DNA from: Pseudomonadota bacterium
Lineage (GTDB): Bacteria; Bdellovibrionota; Bacteriovoracia; Bacteriovoracales; Bacteriovoracaceae
DNA length: 64,000 nt
Assembly: GCA_027487515.1 (NCBI GenBank)
Contig: JAIYDL010000018.1
Span: forward strand, 1 to 64,000
Reading direction: 5' to 3'
Shown here piece after piece: positions 8,513 through 16,559 of this stretch. The position numbers and the translations under genes are program-made. The notes beneath the pieces are model-generated. The model did no database searches, had not been told where the DNA came from, and saw nothing but the letters and a program-made list of their open reading frames with translations. How positions within the stretch are numbered: position 1 is the first letter of the stretch; every line of letters begins with the position of its first letter.

Positions 8513-9255
8513 GGATCATCGCCTGCTTGGACGTTTTGGATGGCCAGGTCGTCAAAGGCGTTAAGTTTAAAAATCACCGGCCCATTGGCGACCCCGTCTC
8601 CCTGGCCCAGCGCTATGCTTTGGAGGGTGTCGATGAACTGGTGTTCTACGACATCGGCGCAAGCCCTCGAGGGCGAATGTTTGACCCGACGCTGGTGGAA
8701 AACATCGCCCGTGCAGTGGACATCCCGTTCTGCGTGGCAGGGGGAATCCGGTCCGTGGAAGACGCTCGCCGAGCGATTGCGTCCGGCGCAGATAAGATTT
8801 CCGTGAATTCAGCGGCCATCGCTAGACCTGGCCTCATCAGTGAAATCTCTCGGGAACTCGGCGCTCAGGCAGTTGTCGTAGGAGTGGATTGCCTAGGTTC
8901 AAAAGTCTACCGGCTAACTGGGTCTGAAGCGACCACGCAAGCGACGGGCCTTGATGTCTTTGACTGGTGCCGCGAGGCCCAGGAGCGGGGGTGTGGCGAA
9001 ATCGTTTTAAACTGCATGGCGGCCGACGGTACGAAGGCCGGGGCCGAGGTGTGTCTTTTGTCCGAGCTTCGAGCAAAACTTATTGTGCCGGTCGTGGCCA
9101 GCGGAGGGCTCGGAACGATGGAGCATTTTGAGCGTGTCTTCAAGTCCAGTGGAGTGAGCGCGGCCCTTGCGGCCTCGGTCTTTCACGACCAGGAGATCAA
9201 GGTCTCAGCACTTAAAAACTTTCTTCACACTTCCGGGATCGAGGTAAGACTATGA
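8500..9255 (+). CDS. hisF: imidazole glycerol phosphate synthase, cyclase subunit
   Basis: Cyclase partner of HisH, a TIM barrel of 251 residues. The N-terminal ACLDVLDGQVVKGVKF carries the first catalytic Asp. The second is in VLNCMAADGTKAG, where most HisF have a SMDRDGTK-like sequence, so this strand is slightly divergent while the Asp-Gly-Thr-Lys core is kept. CVAGGIRSVEDAR and VVASGGLGTMEHF are the phosphate loops. Overlaps hisA by 13 bases and hisI by 4. Confidence 0.95.
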   Translation: MATVRIIACLDVLDGQVVKGVKFKNHRPIGDPVSLAQRYALEGVDELVFYDIGASPRGRMFDPTLVENIARAVDIPFCVAGGIRSVEDARRAIASGADKISVNSAAIARPGLISEISRELGAQAVVVGVDCLGSKVYRLTGSEATTQATGLDVFDWCREAQERGCGEIVLNCMAADGTKAGAEVCLLSELRAKLIVPVVASGGLGTMEHFERVFKSSGVSAALAASVFHDQEIKVSALKNFLHTSGIEVRL

Positions 9256-9902
9256 CGTACGAGATAGATTGGGAGACATCTCCGCTGGTGGCGGCCTGTG
9301 TGCAGGATGCAGCGACTAAGAAAGTTCTCATGATTGGATACCTTTCGCGCGAGAGTTACGAGGAAACGCTTCGGACGGGCGACGTCGTTTTTTATTCTCG
9401 ACGTCGCAAAAAGCTTTGGCGGAAGGGAGAAACGAGTGGGAACACGCTGAAGGTCCTAGAGATCCTACCGGATTGCGATAACGACGCCGTCCTGATCCTG
9501 GCCGATCCGCAAGGGCCCACGTGCCACACCCTTAGGCCGAGTTGTTTTGACCGAACTGAGCTCGATGTTCTTGAAGAGTCGATCTCTGAGCGCGAATCGC
9601 AAATAGATGGCCATTCCTATACCCAATCACTCCTCAAGGGGCCCAGGAAAAATCTCTTTAAAAAAGTCGGGGAAGAAGCGACAGAAGTCGTGGTCGCACT
9701 GGCCATGCAGGATAAGACTGACCTCTTGGATGAGATCGCTGATCTTGTCTATCACTTGAGTGTGTCGATGCGCTCGCGGCAGGTGAAGTGGACCGAGGTG
9801 TTTCAGGTTCTGGCCTTGCGGCGGTTGAGGGGACTTCGAGAAGTCTCGAGTTCCAGCGTTCCGAGATCTCGGACTTCTTCGCTCCAAGAATCTGAGTTGT
9901 AG
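9252..9902 (+). CDS. hisI: fused phosphoribosyl-AMP cyclohydrolase / phosphoribosyl-ATP pyrophosphatase
   Basis: Bifunctional HisIE, 216 residues, second and third steps of the pathway. Residues 1 to about 110 are the HisI cyclohydrolase with VVFYSRRRKKLWRKGETSG and the metal-binding DCDNDAVLI and GPTCHTL. From about residue 120 comes the HisE pyrophosphohydrolase with NLFKKVGEEATEVVVAL and LLDEIADLVYHLSV. The last 20 or so residues (SSSVPRSRTSS...) are a serine-rich tail not typical of HisE. Last gene of the operon. Confidence 0.95.
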   Translation: MTYEIDWETSPLVAACVQDAATKKVLMIGYLSRESYEETLRTGDVVFYSRRRKKLWRKGETSGNTLKVLEILPDCDNDAVLILADPQGPTCHTLRPSCFDRTELDVLEESISERESQIDGHSYTQSLLKGPRKNLFKKVGEEATEVVVALAMQDKTDLLDEIADLVYHLSVSMRSRQVKWTEVFQVLALRRLRGLREVSSSSVPRSRTSSLQESEL

Positions 9903-10011
9903 ACCGGAGGCCACCGGAAATTCGCTTTTCTTAAGCTGAATGTGCTTTCTCAGATGAAGTGAATTTAATTTCTTTTTCCCGCATGAGTTACAGTTTTTCG
10001 TTAGACTTCTC

Positions 10012-10116
10012 ATGATGGGAAAGATTTATCTCGGATTCTTCTTCATCTCAGCGGGGCTCAACGTAGGCCCGTGGTGGCGATCCTCGATTCAAAGACCACT
10101 GGTCTTTCCACTTTAA
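10012..10116 (+). CDS. possible small hydrophobic peptide (34 aa)
   Basis: Short reading frame starting at a double ATG: MMGKIYLGFFFISAGLNVGP followed by WWRSSIQR and a stop ten bases before the PAP2 gene. The hydrophobic core could insert in a membrane, and the position could make it a leader peptide for the next gene. There is no clear ribosome binding site upstream, so it may be chance. Confidence 0.25.
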   Translation: MMGKIYLGFFFISAGLNVGPWWRSSIQRPLVFPL

Positions 10117-10125
10117 GGAAGTCGA

Positions 10126-11007
10126 ATGAAGACAATTTTTCTTTTTCTTTTTTTCTTCAGCTTGCCATCCTGGGCAGAGGAAAAGCTTGCCCTAAAACTT
10201 GTGGTGACCGGAGTTCCCCAGACGAGTAAAAAGTTTCTAAGCGAGAGTTTCTCCAAGGAGGCCCTACCCTACTGGGGTGTCATCCTCGGAAGCACCGCCC
10301 TCCTGTACCATTACGACGAAGAGATCTACCACGACCTTCAACGACAGGGCCGAAATCTGGGCATCGGAAACGGAGATGAAACTCGCTCCGTGCTGTCGAT
10401 CAGCGGGCACGAGATTGTCCGTGCCCCCTCGGATACGGGATCATTCATGTACTTCCTGGGGGACGGGTGGATGCACGCCGGGATCGGGGCCGGGTTCGTC
10501 GCCACGGGCCAGTTTGGGGACGATAACTACGCTTACAATACGGGCCTCATGATCTGGCACGGGATGGTCGTTTCGACGATCTTTAACCAGGCCCTCAAGC
10601 GCTCGTTTGGACGGGAGAGCCCGGAAGTGAGCACCTCCAAGCGCGGCAGCTGGACCCTCTTCCCGAACGTGAACGACTACAACTCAAAGACCGCGAGCTA
10701 CGATGCCATGCCGAGCGGCCACGTGATGACAGCGACGTTGACCTTCACGATCCTCGCCGAGCGCTACCCAGACTCTGCTAAATTCATTTACCCGGCCTAT
10801 GGCGTCTGGGCGACGGCGCTCATGTTCCAGATGGTGAACAACGGGGTCCACTGGGCGAGCGATTACCCCTTGGGGATTGCCATGGGGTATGTGATCGGAA
10901 AACAAGCGGCCCAGCTTGGGAAATCCGAAGGAGGGGAGACTGGGGAGAAAACGTCTTGGACAGTCTATCCTACGCCAAGGGGGGTCGTTGCGGCCCGGGT
11001 ATTTTAG
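10126..11007 (+). CDS. PAP2-superfamily membrane-associated phosphatase
   Basis: 293 residues with an N-terminal signal peptide (cleavage after ...LPSWA). The acid-phosphatase/lipid-phosphatase signature is complete in order: KRSFGRESP (motif 1), AMPSGHV (motif 2, catalytic His) and NNGVHWASDYPLG (motif 3, nucleophile His and Asp). Several hydrophobic segments in between fit periplasmic-face catalysis at the membrane, for example on undecaprenyl pyrophosphate, phosphatidate or lipid A phosphate. The substrate cannot be fixed from sequence. The ribosome binding site AAGGAAG precedes the ATG. Monocistronic. Confidence 0.88.
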   Translation: MKTIFLFLFFFSLPSWAEEKLALKLVVTGVPQTSKKFLSESFSKEALPYWGVILGSTALLYHYDEEIYHDLQRQGRNLGIGNGDETRSVLSISGHEIVRAPSDTGSFMYFLGDGWMHAGIGAGFVATGQFGDDNYAYNTGLMIWHGMVVSTIFNQALKRSFGRESPEVSTSKRGSWTLFPNVNDYNSKTASYDAMPSGHVMTATLTFTILAERYPDSAKFIYPAYGVWATALMFQMVNNGVHWASDYPLGIAMGYVIGKQAAQLGKSEGGETGEKTSWTVYPTPRGVVAARVF

Positions 11008-11249
11008 GTAATGTCCGGAAGCTTGTGATCGCAATCCTTACCTGTTTTTTCTTGTCTATAGATTCTCCTGCCTCCAGATACTTTTTGGGGCCCCTCTCTA
11101 GAGTAAAGGAAGGAGACCTTACCCCCGATAGAAAGAGCCCCTTGGAATTTTTTATAGGGTTTTTTTAAGAAACAAGGCCCCCATTAAATTACTGTTGCGC
11201 TCTGCATTGCTTCGCTTTAGTATTCCCCGCAATCAACCAAGGAGCACTT

Positions 11250-11537
11250 ATGAAATTTTCACTCATGATCATGGCCACCTTTGTTCTCGGAAGCAACGTT
11301 GCGCTTGCAAACAGCAAGTGCCAGAGAGAGGCTGAACAGCAGGCACGGAGATTTTCTGCTCGAGAAAACCAGGTCTCAATTTCATCTATCAGAGCTGAGG
11401 ATTCTTTTTTCCACAGCGAAACACGTGGAGTTCTGTACTACGGTGTCCGCTTAGATAATCGCGAGGAGCTAAACGTCGGTCTTCGGAAGTCGAACTGCAG
11501 TCTTGCCGAAATTAACTACGTCACCGGCGGTCTCTAG
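11250..11537 (+). CDS. small secreted protein, function unknown
   Basis: 95 residues with a textbook signal peptide (MKFSLMIMATFVLGSNVALA). The mature part has two cysteines (SKCQREAEQ and KSNCSLAE), likely one disulfide. AAGGAGC lies before the ATG. No family recognised. It resembles, in size and layout only, the small exported proteins at 17424 and 188. The region 11008-11249 upstream contains no convincing gene. Confidence 0.65.
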   Translation: MKFSLMIMATFVLGSNVALANSKCQREAEQQARRFSARENQVSISSIRAEDSFFHSETRGVLYYGVRLDNREELNVGLRKSNCSLAEINYVTGGL

Positions 11538-11548
11538 TCGAGGGGCGA

Positions 11549-11602
11549 AGGTTCTTCTCACCCCCGCAGACCTTCGTTCTGTCGTTGGTCTGCAGAGAAC
11601 CT
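11549..11602 (+). terminator. two-part inverted repeat downstream of the small secreted protein
   Basis: AGGTTCT (11549-11555) pairs with AGAACCT (11596-11602), and inside it GCAGACC (11566-11572) pairs with GGTCTGC (11587-11593). Together they make a long interrupted stem 12 bases after a stop codon. No U tract follows, so it is either a weak terminator or another RNA structure. Confidence 0.4.
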
Positions 11603-11650
11603 GAAAGCTTCGATTTTACCTCGTCCTAAATAGTCTTTTTCATTCTCGTC

Positions 11651-11682
11651 ATCACAAGGGAACCGAACTGGTCCCTTGTGAT
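11651..11682. terminator. strong hairpin between convergent genes
   Basis: ATCACAAGGGAACC pairs with GGTCCCTTGTGAT around a 5-base loop (gaact), with one bulged base. It sits between the convergent small secreted gene and the TerC gene and can act on either strand. The right arm overlaps a second hairpin GATCAC-gag-GTGATC (11680-11694), so the two structures would compete. Confidence 0.55.
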
Positions 11683-11716
11683 CACGAGGTGATCCCGCCT
11701 CAGGCTTCGGCTTCTC

Positions 11717-12688
11717 TTACGTGGACTTCGCTTTGGGTGCCTTCATGAGAGAGAGAATGATCGAAGAGCCCACGAGGGCCACGATGATCAGGAGTGACCA
11801 CGTGATGGGGAACTTCCCTCCGAAGGCGCCGTTAAGATAGCTCATCTTGAGACCCACAAAAACCAGCACCGCCGCGAGACCGTACTTGATGTACGTGAAC
11901 TTATCCATGAAGCCGCTGATCATAAAGTACATCGACCGAAGTCCTAGGATCGCCATGATGTTCGACGTAAAGACGATGAGCGGTTCCTTCGTGAGAGCGA
12001 AGATCGCCGGTACAGAATCAACCGCGAAGATAATGTCTGAGACCTCGATGACGATGAGGGCCAGGAACAGTGGTGTTACGAAAAACTTGCCCTGGATCCG
12101 CCGGAAGAAGGATCCTTGATCGTCGTCACTCTGGAGCGGCAGATAGCGGCGAAGGACTCGAATGAACCAGCGGTCATTCATGTCACCGCTATCGTCATGG
12201 AACGCCATCTTAAGGCCCGTAAATATCAAGAGCACGCCGAAGCCGATGACGATGAAGTGGTACTCCATCAGAAAGGATCCGAGGGCGATGAAGATCCCCC
12301 GGAAGAAGAGGGCACCGAGGATTCCCCAGAAGAGGACCTTGTGCTGAAACTTCAACGGGATTTTGAAGTAGGAGAACACCATCGCGAAGACGAAGATGTT
12401 ATCGACGGCCAGGGTTTTCTCGACGACATAGCCCGCGAGAAATTCAAGGCCCACCCGAGTCGCGATCTCAGCGTTTCCGAACTTTGTGAGGGTGTAGGTA
12501 TAGAGACCGAGGTTAAAGAGACCAGCGAGTGCGACCCAGGCGAGGGTCCATAATCCTGCCTCTTTGAGTGTGGGTTGGTGAGGCGTTTTGTTGAAGACGC
12601 CGAGGTCAATGGCGAGCACCACGGCGATGAGGCCCAAAAAACTTGCGTAGATCCACCAGTACTCGGCGAAAGGGAATAGAGAATCCAT
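11717..12688 (-). CDS. TerC/Alx-family integral membrane protein (probable manganese exporter)
   Basis: 323 residues with about eight or nine hydrophobic helices. TerC-family signatures include AVDNIFVFAMVFSYFKIP, the acidic membrane motifs in SDIIFAVDSVPAIFALT, and GLRSMYFMISGFMDKFTYIKYGLA. Family members such as E. coli Alx and B. subtilis MeeF/MeeY are tied to manganese export. That role is strongly supported here because the 5' leader carries the hallmarks of a yybP-ykoY Mn2+ riboswitch (12712-12797). The ribosome binding site is AAGGAG. Tellurite resistance, the historic name, is not implied. Confidence 0.93.
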   Translation of the reverse strand: MDSLFPFAEYWWIYASFLGLIAVVLAIDLGVFNKTPHQPTLKEAGLWTLAWVALAGLFNLGLYTYTLTKFGNAEIATRVGLEFLAGYVVEKTLAVDNIFVFAMVFSYFKIPLKFQHKVLFWGILGALFFRGIFIALGSFLMEYHFIVIGFGVLLIFTGLKMAFHDDSGDMNDRWFIRVLRRYLPLQSDDDQGSFFRRIQGKFFVTPLFLALIVIEVSDIIFAVDSVPAIFALTKEPLIVFTSNIMAILGLRSMYFMISGFMDKFTYIKYGLAAVLVFVGLKMSYLNGAFGGKFPITWSLLIIVALVGSSIILSLMKAPKAKST

Positions 12689-12711
12689 ATAACTCCTTGT
12701 GACAGTTACAT

Positions 12712-12797
12712 GGTCTTGCCTTATGACATCCGCGCCGGGGCGTGACCCGGGTTGACGGTCGCGGAAAACTTCCGGGGTGGAAGAGGGCTACTCCCCA
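12712..12797 (-). promoter_or_regulatory. yybP-ykoY manganese riboswitch upstream of the TerC gene
   Basis: Read on the minus strand, the leader contains GGGGAGTAGCCC (12796-12785), then GTCAACCCGGG (near 12755-12745), then GGCAAGACC (12720-12712), followed about 24 bases later by the TerC start. The GGGGAGUAG and GGCAAGACC blocks are the two conserved internal loops of the yybP-ykoY class, which docks around Mn2+, and the class is well known in front of TerC/Alx genes. A candidate -10 (TAAAAT) lies upstream near 12817-12822. Identified by eye; a covariance-model search has not been run. Confidence 0.8.
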
Positions 12798-12870
12798 TTG
12801 GTTTAATGCTGTTATTTTAAGGGAATTTCCAGTTTCGGAAAAATCAATAATAAGTATGCTACCGATCACT

Positions 12871-14307
12871 TTAATCGAGTCTTGCCCAGCCTACTTTCTT
12901 TCTCATCAGATTCATCTCTCCCGTCTCACCTGGCGCTCCCTCGAGGGCCTCTCGCAAGGCCAGGTAGTTTGGATCATGGAGTTCATGGAGCTCATCGTCC
13001 ACCCAAGCGAGGTGCCTCTGGGCATCGAAGTAGATCGACCGGCGAGGATTGGACCGGTAAGTCCCGGCAGCGTTGTGGGCCGCGCGCTCAAGCCCCCGGT
13101 GGGGACGGGAAGTGAAGGAGAGTGATTCACGCCGGGGAGTCGGATCGAGGAGATGCCTTCCCTCTAAGGCTTGCGCGGGAGCGATCTTCCATCCCAGCAG
13201 GGCCTGCACCGTTGGGAAGAGGTCCGTGGTGTTCGTGAGGTGAGTCAAGTGCTGAAGTCCTGCTCGCCGGCGATCGAGTTCCGGATGGAAGATCATAAGT
13301 GGCAGGCGCGCAGACGCCGGAGTCACCATGGCGTACCCGAAGGAGGGGTCGTAGCTTCGGCCCTCGGGTCTGTGGTACTGAGTGAATAAGTTGTCTCCGC
13401 TGTCAGCGGTTAAGACCACGATGGTTTTCTCCAAAAGGTTCTCTTCCTCGAGCGCGCGGAAGAGCTCTCCGACGAAAGCGTCGGCGAAGCGGATGGCCCT
13501 ATCGTAGATCTGACGGAGATGGATCTCCCCTTTTTCTCCGTCGTAAAGCTTCGCCGTATGGATGTTCCAGTACTCATCTCGGAGGTGGGCCTGGCGCGCT
13601 AGCTCGTCCCGCGCCAGCGTCTCGGGTCGCTCAGCGATGGCCCTCTTGAGCTCTTTCCAATCATCGAAGGCGAGTGCCTCGTACTCCTCCTGAGTGGTTG
13701 GTAAGAGACCTTGGTAGTTTGAAACTTCTGGGTGATGCGCAGAGTTCGCGGGAATAAAAAAATGGGGAAAGTGGGTGCGCACGGTGTTCACGAGGCCAAT
13801 GAATTTCCCCCCCCGCATGGCCTTAAGTGCGCTGCGGACGCGCTGCTGATCCCCGACGGAGTGAAGGCAGTGCCGATCCACCACATCCACGCCCCGAGTG
13901 ATCCCAGCGGCGGGGCTAAAAAAGTTTAAGTGAGGGTCTCCGCCGATAAGAAAGCTTCGGTAACCGTTGGCCTTTGCCACTTCCGGTAGAGTCTGGTGAT
14001 CGGGGGAAATCATGTCTTCTGAGAGACCTAAATTTTTATAGTGAATCCGGTTGTGGAACCCATTATTCCAGACCCGGTGAGACGTCGGGAGAAGGCCCGT
14101 CAGTGCCGAGACGATGGATTGGAAGGGCCAGTGGGAAACTGCGAAGTGTTGATCGAAGACGAGCCCGTGGCTAAAATAGCGCTTCGCCTCAGGATCAACC
14201 TCCGAACTCCCCCCGTAGAAACAAAGTCTATCGCGGTTCAAGGCCGAGTGTGAGAAGATAATTAAGTTGTAGTCTTCGCCGGTGGCGAGTGCATCGAGGG
14301 AAGGCAT
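12871..14307 (-). CDS. alkaline-phosphatase/sulfatase-fold protein lacking expected metal ligands
   Basis: 478 residues. The order of elements fits the sulfatase/phosphoethanolamine-transferase fold: an N-terminal strand NLIIFSHSALNRDRLCFYGG, a helix ending in SIVSALTGLLPTSH, VNTVRTHFPHFF, and late in the protein IVVLTADSGDNLF then TTDLFPTVQALLGW. Against active relatives (VDALRAD... and TSDHGE), the first metal Asp is Ser, the late metal His is Ser, and the usual nucleophile position reads Pro. I infer loss of normal hydrolysis or a changed active site. No signal peptide or transmembrane segment is seen, so it is probably cytoplasmic. Diverges from the beta-lactamase-fold lipoprotein. Confidence 0.7.
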   Translation of the reverse strand: MPSLDALATGEDYNLIIFSHSALNRDRLCFYGGSSEVDPEAKRYFSHGLVFDQHFAVSHWPFQSIVSALTGLLPTSHRVWNNGFHNRIHYKNLGLSEDMISPDHQTLPEVAKANGYRSFLIGGDPHLNFFSPAAGITRGVDVVDRHCLHSVGDQQRVRSALKAMRGGKFIGLVNTVRTHFPHFFIPANSAHHPEVSNYQGLLPTTQEEYEALAFDDWKELKRAIAERPETLARDELARQAHLRDEYWNIHTAKLYDGEKGEIHLRQIYDRAIRFADAFVGELFRALEEENLLEKTIVVLTADSGDNLFTQYHRPEGRSYDPSFGYAMVTPASARLPLMIFHPELDRRRAGLQHLTHLTNTTDLFPTVQALLGWKIAPAQALEGRHLLDPTPRRESLSFTSRPHRGLERAAHNAAGTYRSNPRRSIYFDAQRHLAWVDDELHELHDPNYLALREALEGAPGETGEMNLMRKKVGWARLD

Positions 14308-14373
14308 CTATTTATCCTAATCGATCCAGGTGTGAACCGAGAAGCTGATAGTTTGAGACAACGAGGCGCGGGC

Positions 14374-15471
14374 GTGAATTTTTTCCTTAAGATCCTTCTC
14401 ATCTGTCCGTGTTTTTTTCTTGCCTGCGCGGTGGTCAAGGAGGCCCCACGAGTGACCGCTGATCCTGAGAAACTGGAGCGACTTGCGGCCAAGGCCTTCG
14501 CCTCGACGGAGGGGAGGAAGACCCTCGCCTTCCTCGTCGCCAAGGGAGGCCGGGTACTCGTCGAGCGATACGCTCCCGGAACGGACGCGGCGACCCCGCA
14601 CGGAGTCTACTCTGCGGGCCAGCTTCTTTTTCACGCGCTGATTGGAAACCAGCTCCTCGCCCAACCTGATCTCCTATCGGTCAAGCTCAACTCTGTCTTC
14701 AAACCCTGGCCCGGTGCCCTTTCCTCTGACCTCTGCTTTGAAGATCTTCTTCGGTTAAGTTCTGGGATCCGCTACCCCTTTGACCGAGAGGCGATGGAAA
14801 CTCTGCCCGTCTCCGACCTCCCACCAGTGCCTCAGAAATCGCCGCTCCAGCTCCGCTACCCTGAGCTCCTCGGAGTCTCGGTCTATCCGCCGGGCACTCG
14901 CTATCATTTCGCTTTCATGGATCGAAACCTGGTGGTGTACTTTCTGATCGAGCTCTTGGGCGACGTCGAAGGAATCTTTCAGAGAAACATCGCGGACCCC
15001 TTGGGGCTGCGCGAGACCAGTGTCCGCTTGAACTATGGAAGAGACACGAGCTCGGCCTACCCCCTCATCGATTACTCAGCTGCATCAGTCAGAACCAGTG
15101 CTCGGGATCTGCATCGAGTCCTCACCCTCTACCTGACCAAGGGCCTTCACCAGGGGGAGCGCATCTTTCCCGCGGACTGGACAGAGCGCTCCCGGAGTCG
15201 CTCCGAAGGCCAGCGCAGCATCAGCGTCGACCGAGAAAATGTGAGCACAGATGCCTTCGGTCTTTTCTGGACCCTCAATACGAAGCACCCGGGACACGGG
15301 AGACGCTTTCTCCCTGGGGCACCGGATGATCTGATGATGATCCGTGGTCACCGAGGTCAGTTCCTAGCGGTGATCCCCTCCCTGGACCTGATCTTCATCC
15401 GGATCGGGGACGATGAGTTCACGTCGCCGAAGTTTTCTCGGGCCCTCCTGGCCGAGCTTCTTTCCCTGTAG
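14374..15471 (+). CDS. lipoprotein with serine beta-lactamase/penicillin-binding fold, catalytic lysine missing
   Basis: 365 residues from a GTG start that directly begins a lipoprotein signal peptide (NFFLKILLICPCFFLAC, lipobox FLAC). A longer frame from 14332 would add 14 residues in front of it. The body follows the class C beta-lactamase/esterase (PF00144) pattern: YSAGQLLFHALIGNQL where SxxK is expected, DLLRLSSGIRYP (usual DLLTHTSG), DPLGLRETSV and a late RGHRGQFLAV (usual HTG-like element). The SxxK lysine is Gln and the YxN motif is not convincing, so ordinary acyl-enzyme chemistry is doubtful. Periplasmic or outer-membrane anchored. Confidence 0.72.
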   Translation: MNFFLKILLICPCFFLACAVVKEAPRVTADPEKLERLAAKAFASTEGRKTLAFLVAKGGRVLVERYAPGTDAATPHGVYSAGQLLFHALIGNQLLAQPDLLSVKLNSVFKPWPGALSSDLCFEDLLRLSSGIRYPFDREAMETLPVSDLPPVPQKSPLQLRYPELLGVSVYPPGTRYHFAFMDRNLVVYFLIELLGDVEGIFQRNIADPLGLRETSVRLNYGRDTSSAYPLIDYSAASVRTSARDLHRVLTLYLTKGLHQGERIFPADWTERSRSRSEGQRSISVDRENVSTDAFGLFWTLNTKHPGHGRRFLPGAPDDLMMIRGHRGQFLAVIPSLDLIFIRIGDDEFTSPKFSRALLAELLSL

Positions 15472-15477
15472 GTTGCC

Positions 15478-16557
15478 TCAGTCGGAGGTGGTTCGGAATG
15501 GGAGCGCCTTTTCGAGCTCACCAAGGAGCTGCCGATGCTCGAGCGTCTCTCGCCGGATGAAGTCGGAGATGGCGCTGTGGAAAGCGGGGTGCTTCAGCTT
15601 ATGAGCACTCAACACCGTGACTGGTCTCATGCCCCGGAGGAGCTTATGCTCACCCTGGGCCCCCGCTTCAAAGACTTTAAGATTCCTTTCGAAGACGAAG
15701 TCCATGCCCTGGTAGTAGCAGAGTTCGAAGTGCAGGTTGGGGATGAAGTCTGTGGTTCCCCAGTAGCGGCCGTAAAGTTTTTCCTGATCAAAGAAGAAGA
15801 GTGCTCCCGCGAAGGGTTGCTCGTCCCGGTAGGCCTCAACGAAAAGAATTTGATCCCGAAGGGTTTCGAAGATCCTCCGGAAGAAGCGTTCGGTCAAATA
15901 GTCGAAGGAGTTCTTGTTTTCGATCGTCGTGAGGTAGTACCGGTACATCCGGGACCCGTGGTCGGCCGTGAGCTCGCTGCCGCTCAGCTGCCGGATTTCA
16001 ATGCCTGGGTGTCGGCGCTCGGCCCGCAGCTGCTTCGCCTTTTTTCCACGGAGAGTTCCGAGGAACTCCTCGAAGTCACGGTAACTCTCGTTAAAGAAAT
16101 GGTACTGGAGGGTCTCTCGGATGAGGTAGTCCCGCGCCTCGAAGACGGAGCGCTCCCCGGGGGCCAGAAAGAGGAAGTGGGCACTTGATTCGGGGGCCGC
16201 GGCGAAGTGGGTGTCGAAGACCGCGAGCGCGGCCCCGGCGCTCACCGGATTAAATTCCTGGCAGAGAAAATGCGGAGTGGTGACCGGGGTAAAGGGAACC
16301 ATGGAAGTGAACTTCGGGTAGTAGGGGAGACCGTGACGCTCGTACGCATTGGCCCACGCCCAATCGAAGATGAACTCTCCGTAACTGTGGGCCTTCTGGT
16401 AGGTCATGAGCCGCACCTCCCCAGCACAGAATTCCATCGGAACCCAGCCGGCACTGGGTCCAATACACTGACCGCTCTCCAGAGCTTCGAAGAACTCAAA
16501 CGAAAGAAACGGATTCGTTCCGGGCCTTTGGAGGTTCCACTCCTCAGGGGAGAGCAC
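15478..16557 (-). CDS. DUF482 / COG3146 GNAT-like acyltransferase family protein
   Basis: 359 residues. Characteristic of the COG3146 'predicted N-acyltransferase' family: NPFLSFEFFEALESG at the start, YGEFIFDWAWANAYERHGLPYYPKF (here split: YGEFIFDWAWANAY then ERHGLPYYPK), MVPFTPVTTPHFL, the KKAKQLRAERR block, and the C-terminal GAQGEHKLLRGM element. The fold resembles Fem/GNAT aminoacyl and acyl transferases; the biological substrate is not established. It lies head to tail before the methyltransferase lipoprotein (3 bases apart), so the two are probably one transcript. It is convergent with the beta-lactamase-fold gene, 6 bases away. Confidence 0.85.
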   Translation of the reverse strand: MLSPEEWNLQRPGTNPFLSFEFFEALESGQCIGPSAGWVPMEFCAGEVRLMTYQKAHSYGEFIFDWAWANAYERHGLPYYPKFTSMVPFTPVTTPHFLCQEFNPVSAGAALAVFDTHFAAAPESSAHFLFLAPGERSVFEARDYLIRETLQYHFFNESYRDFEEFLGTLRGKKAKQLRAERRHPGIEIRQLSGSELTADHGSRMYRYYLTTIENKNSFDYLTERFFRRIFETLRDQILFVEAYRDEQPFAGALFFFDQEKLYGRYWGTTDFIPNLHFELCYYQGMDFVFERNLKVFEAGAQGEHKLLRGMRPVTVLSAHKLKHPAFHSAISDFIRRETLEHRQLLGELEKALPFRTTSD

Positions 16558-16559
16558 GG

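Noticed and set aside
3067..9902. His operon as an exotic fusion arrangement
   Set aside because: Fused HisB and fused HisIE in the order G-D-C-B-H-A-F-IE are the ordinary enterobacterial-type layout; catalytic residues are all present.
9780..9902. Possible frameshift at the end of hisI
   Set aside because: The HisE core is complete before the Ser/Arg-rich tail, and no other frame continues a HisE-like sequence.
10956..11168. 70-codon open frame after the PAP2 gene
   Set aside because: Begins inside the PAP2 gene in another frame, has no ribosome binding site, and has composition unlike neighbouring genes.
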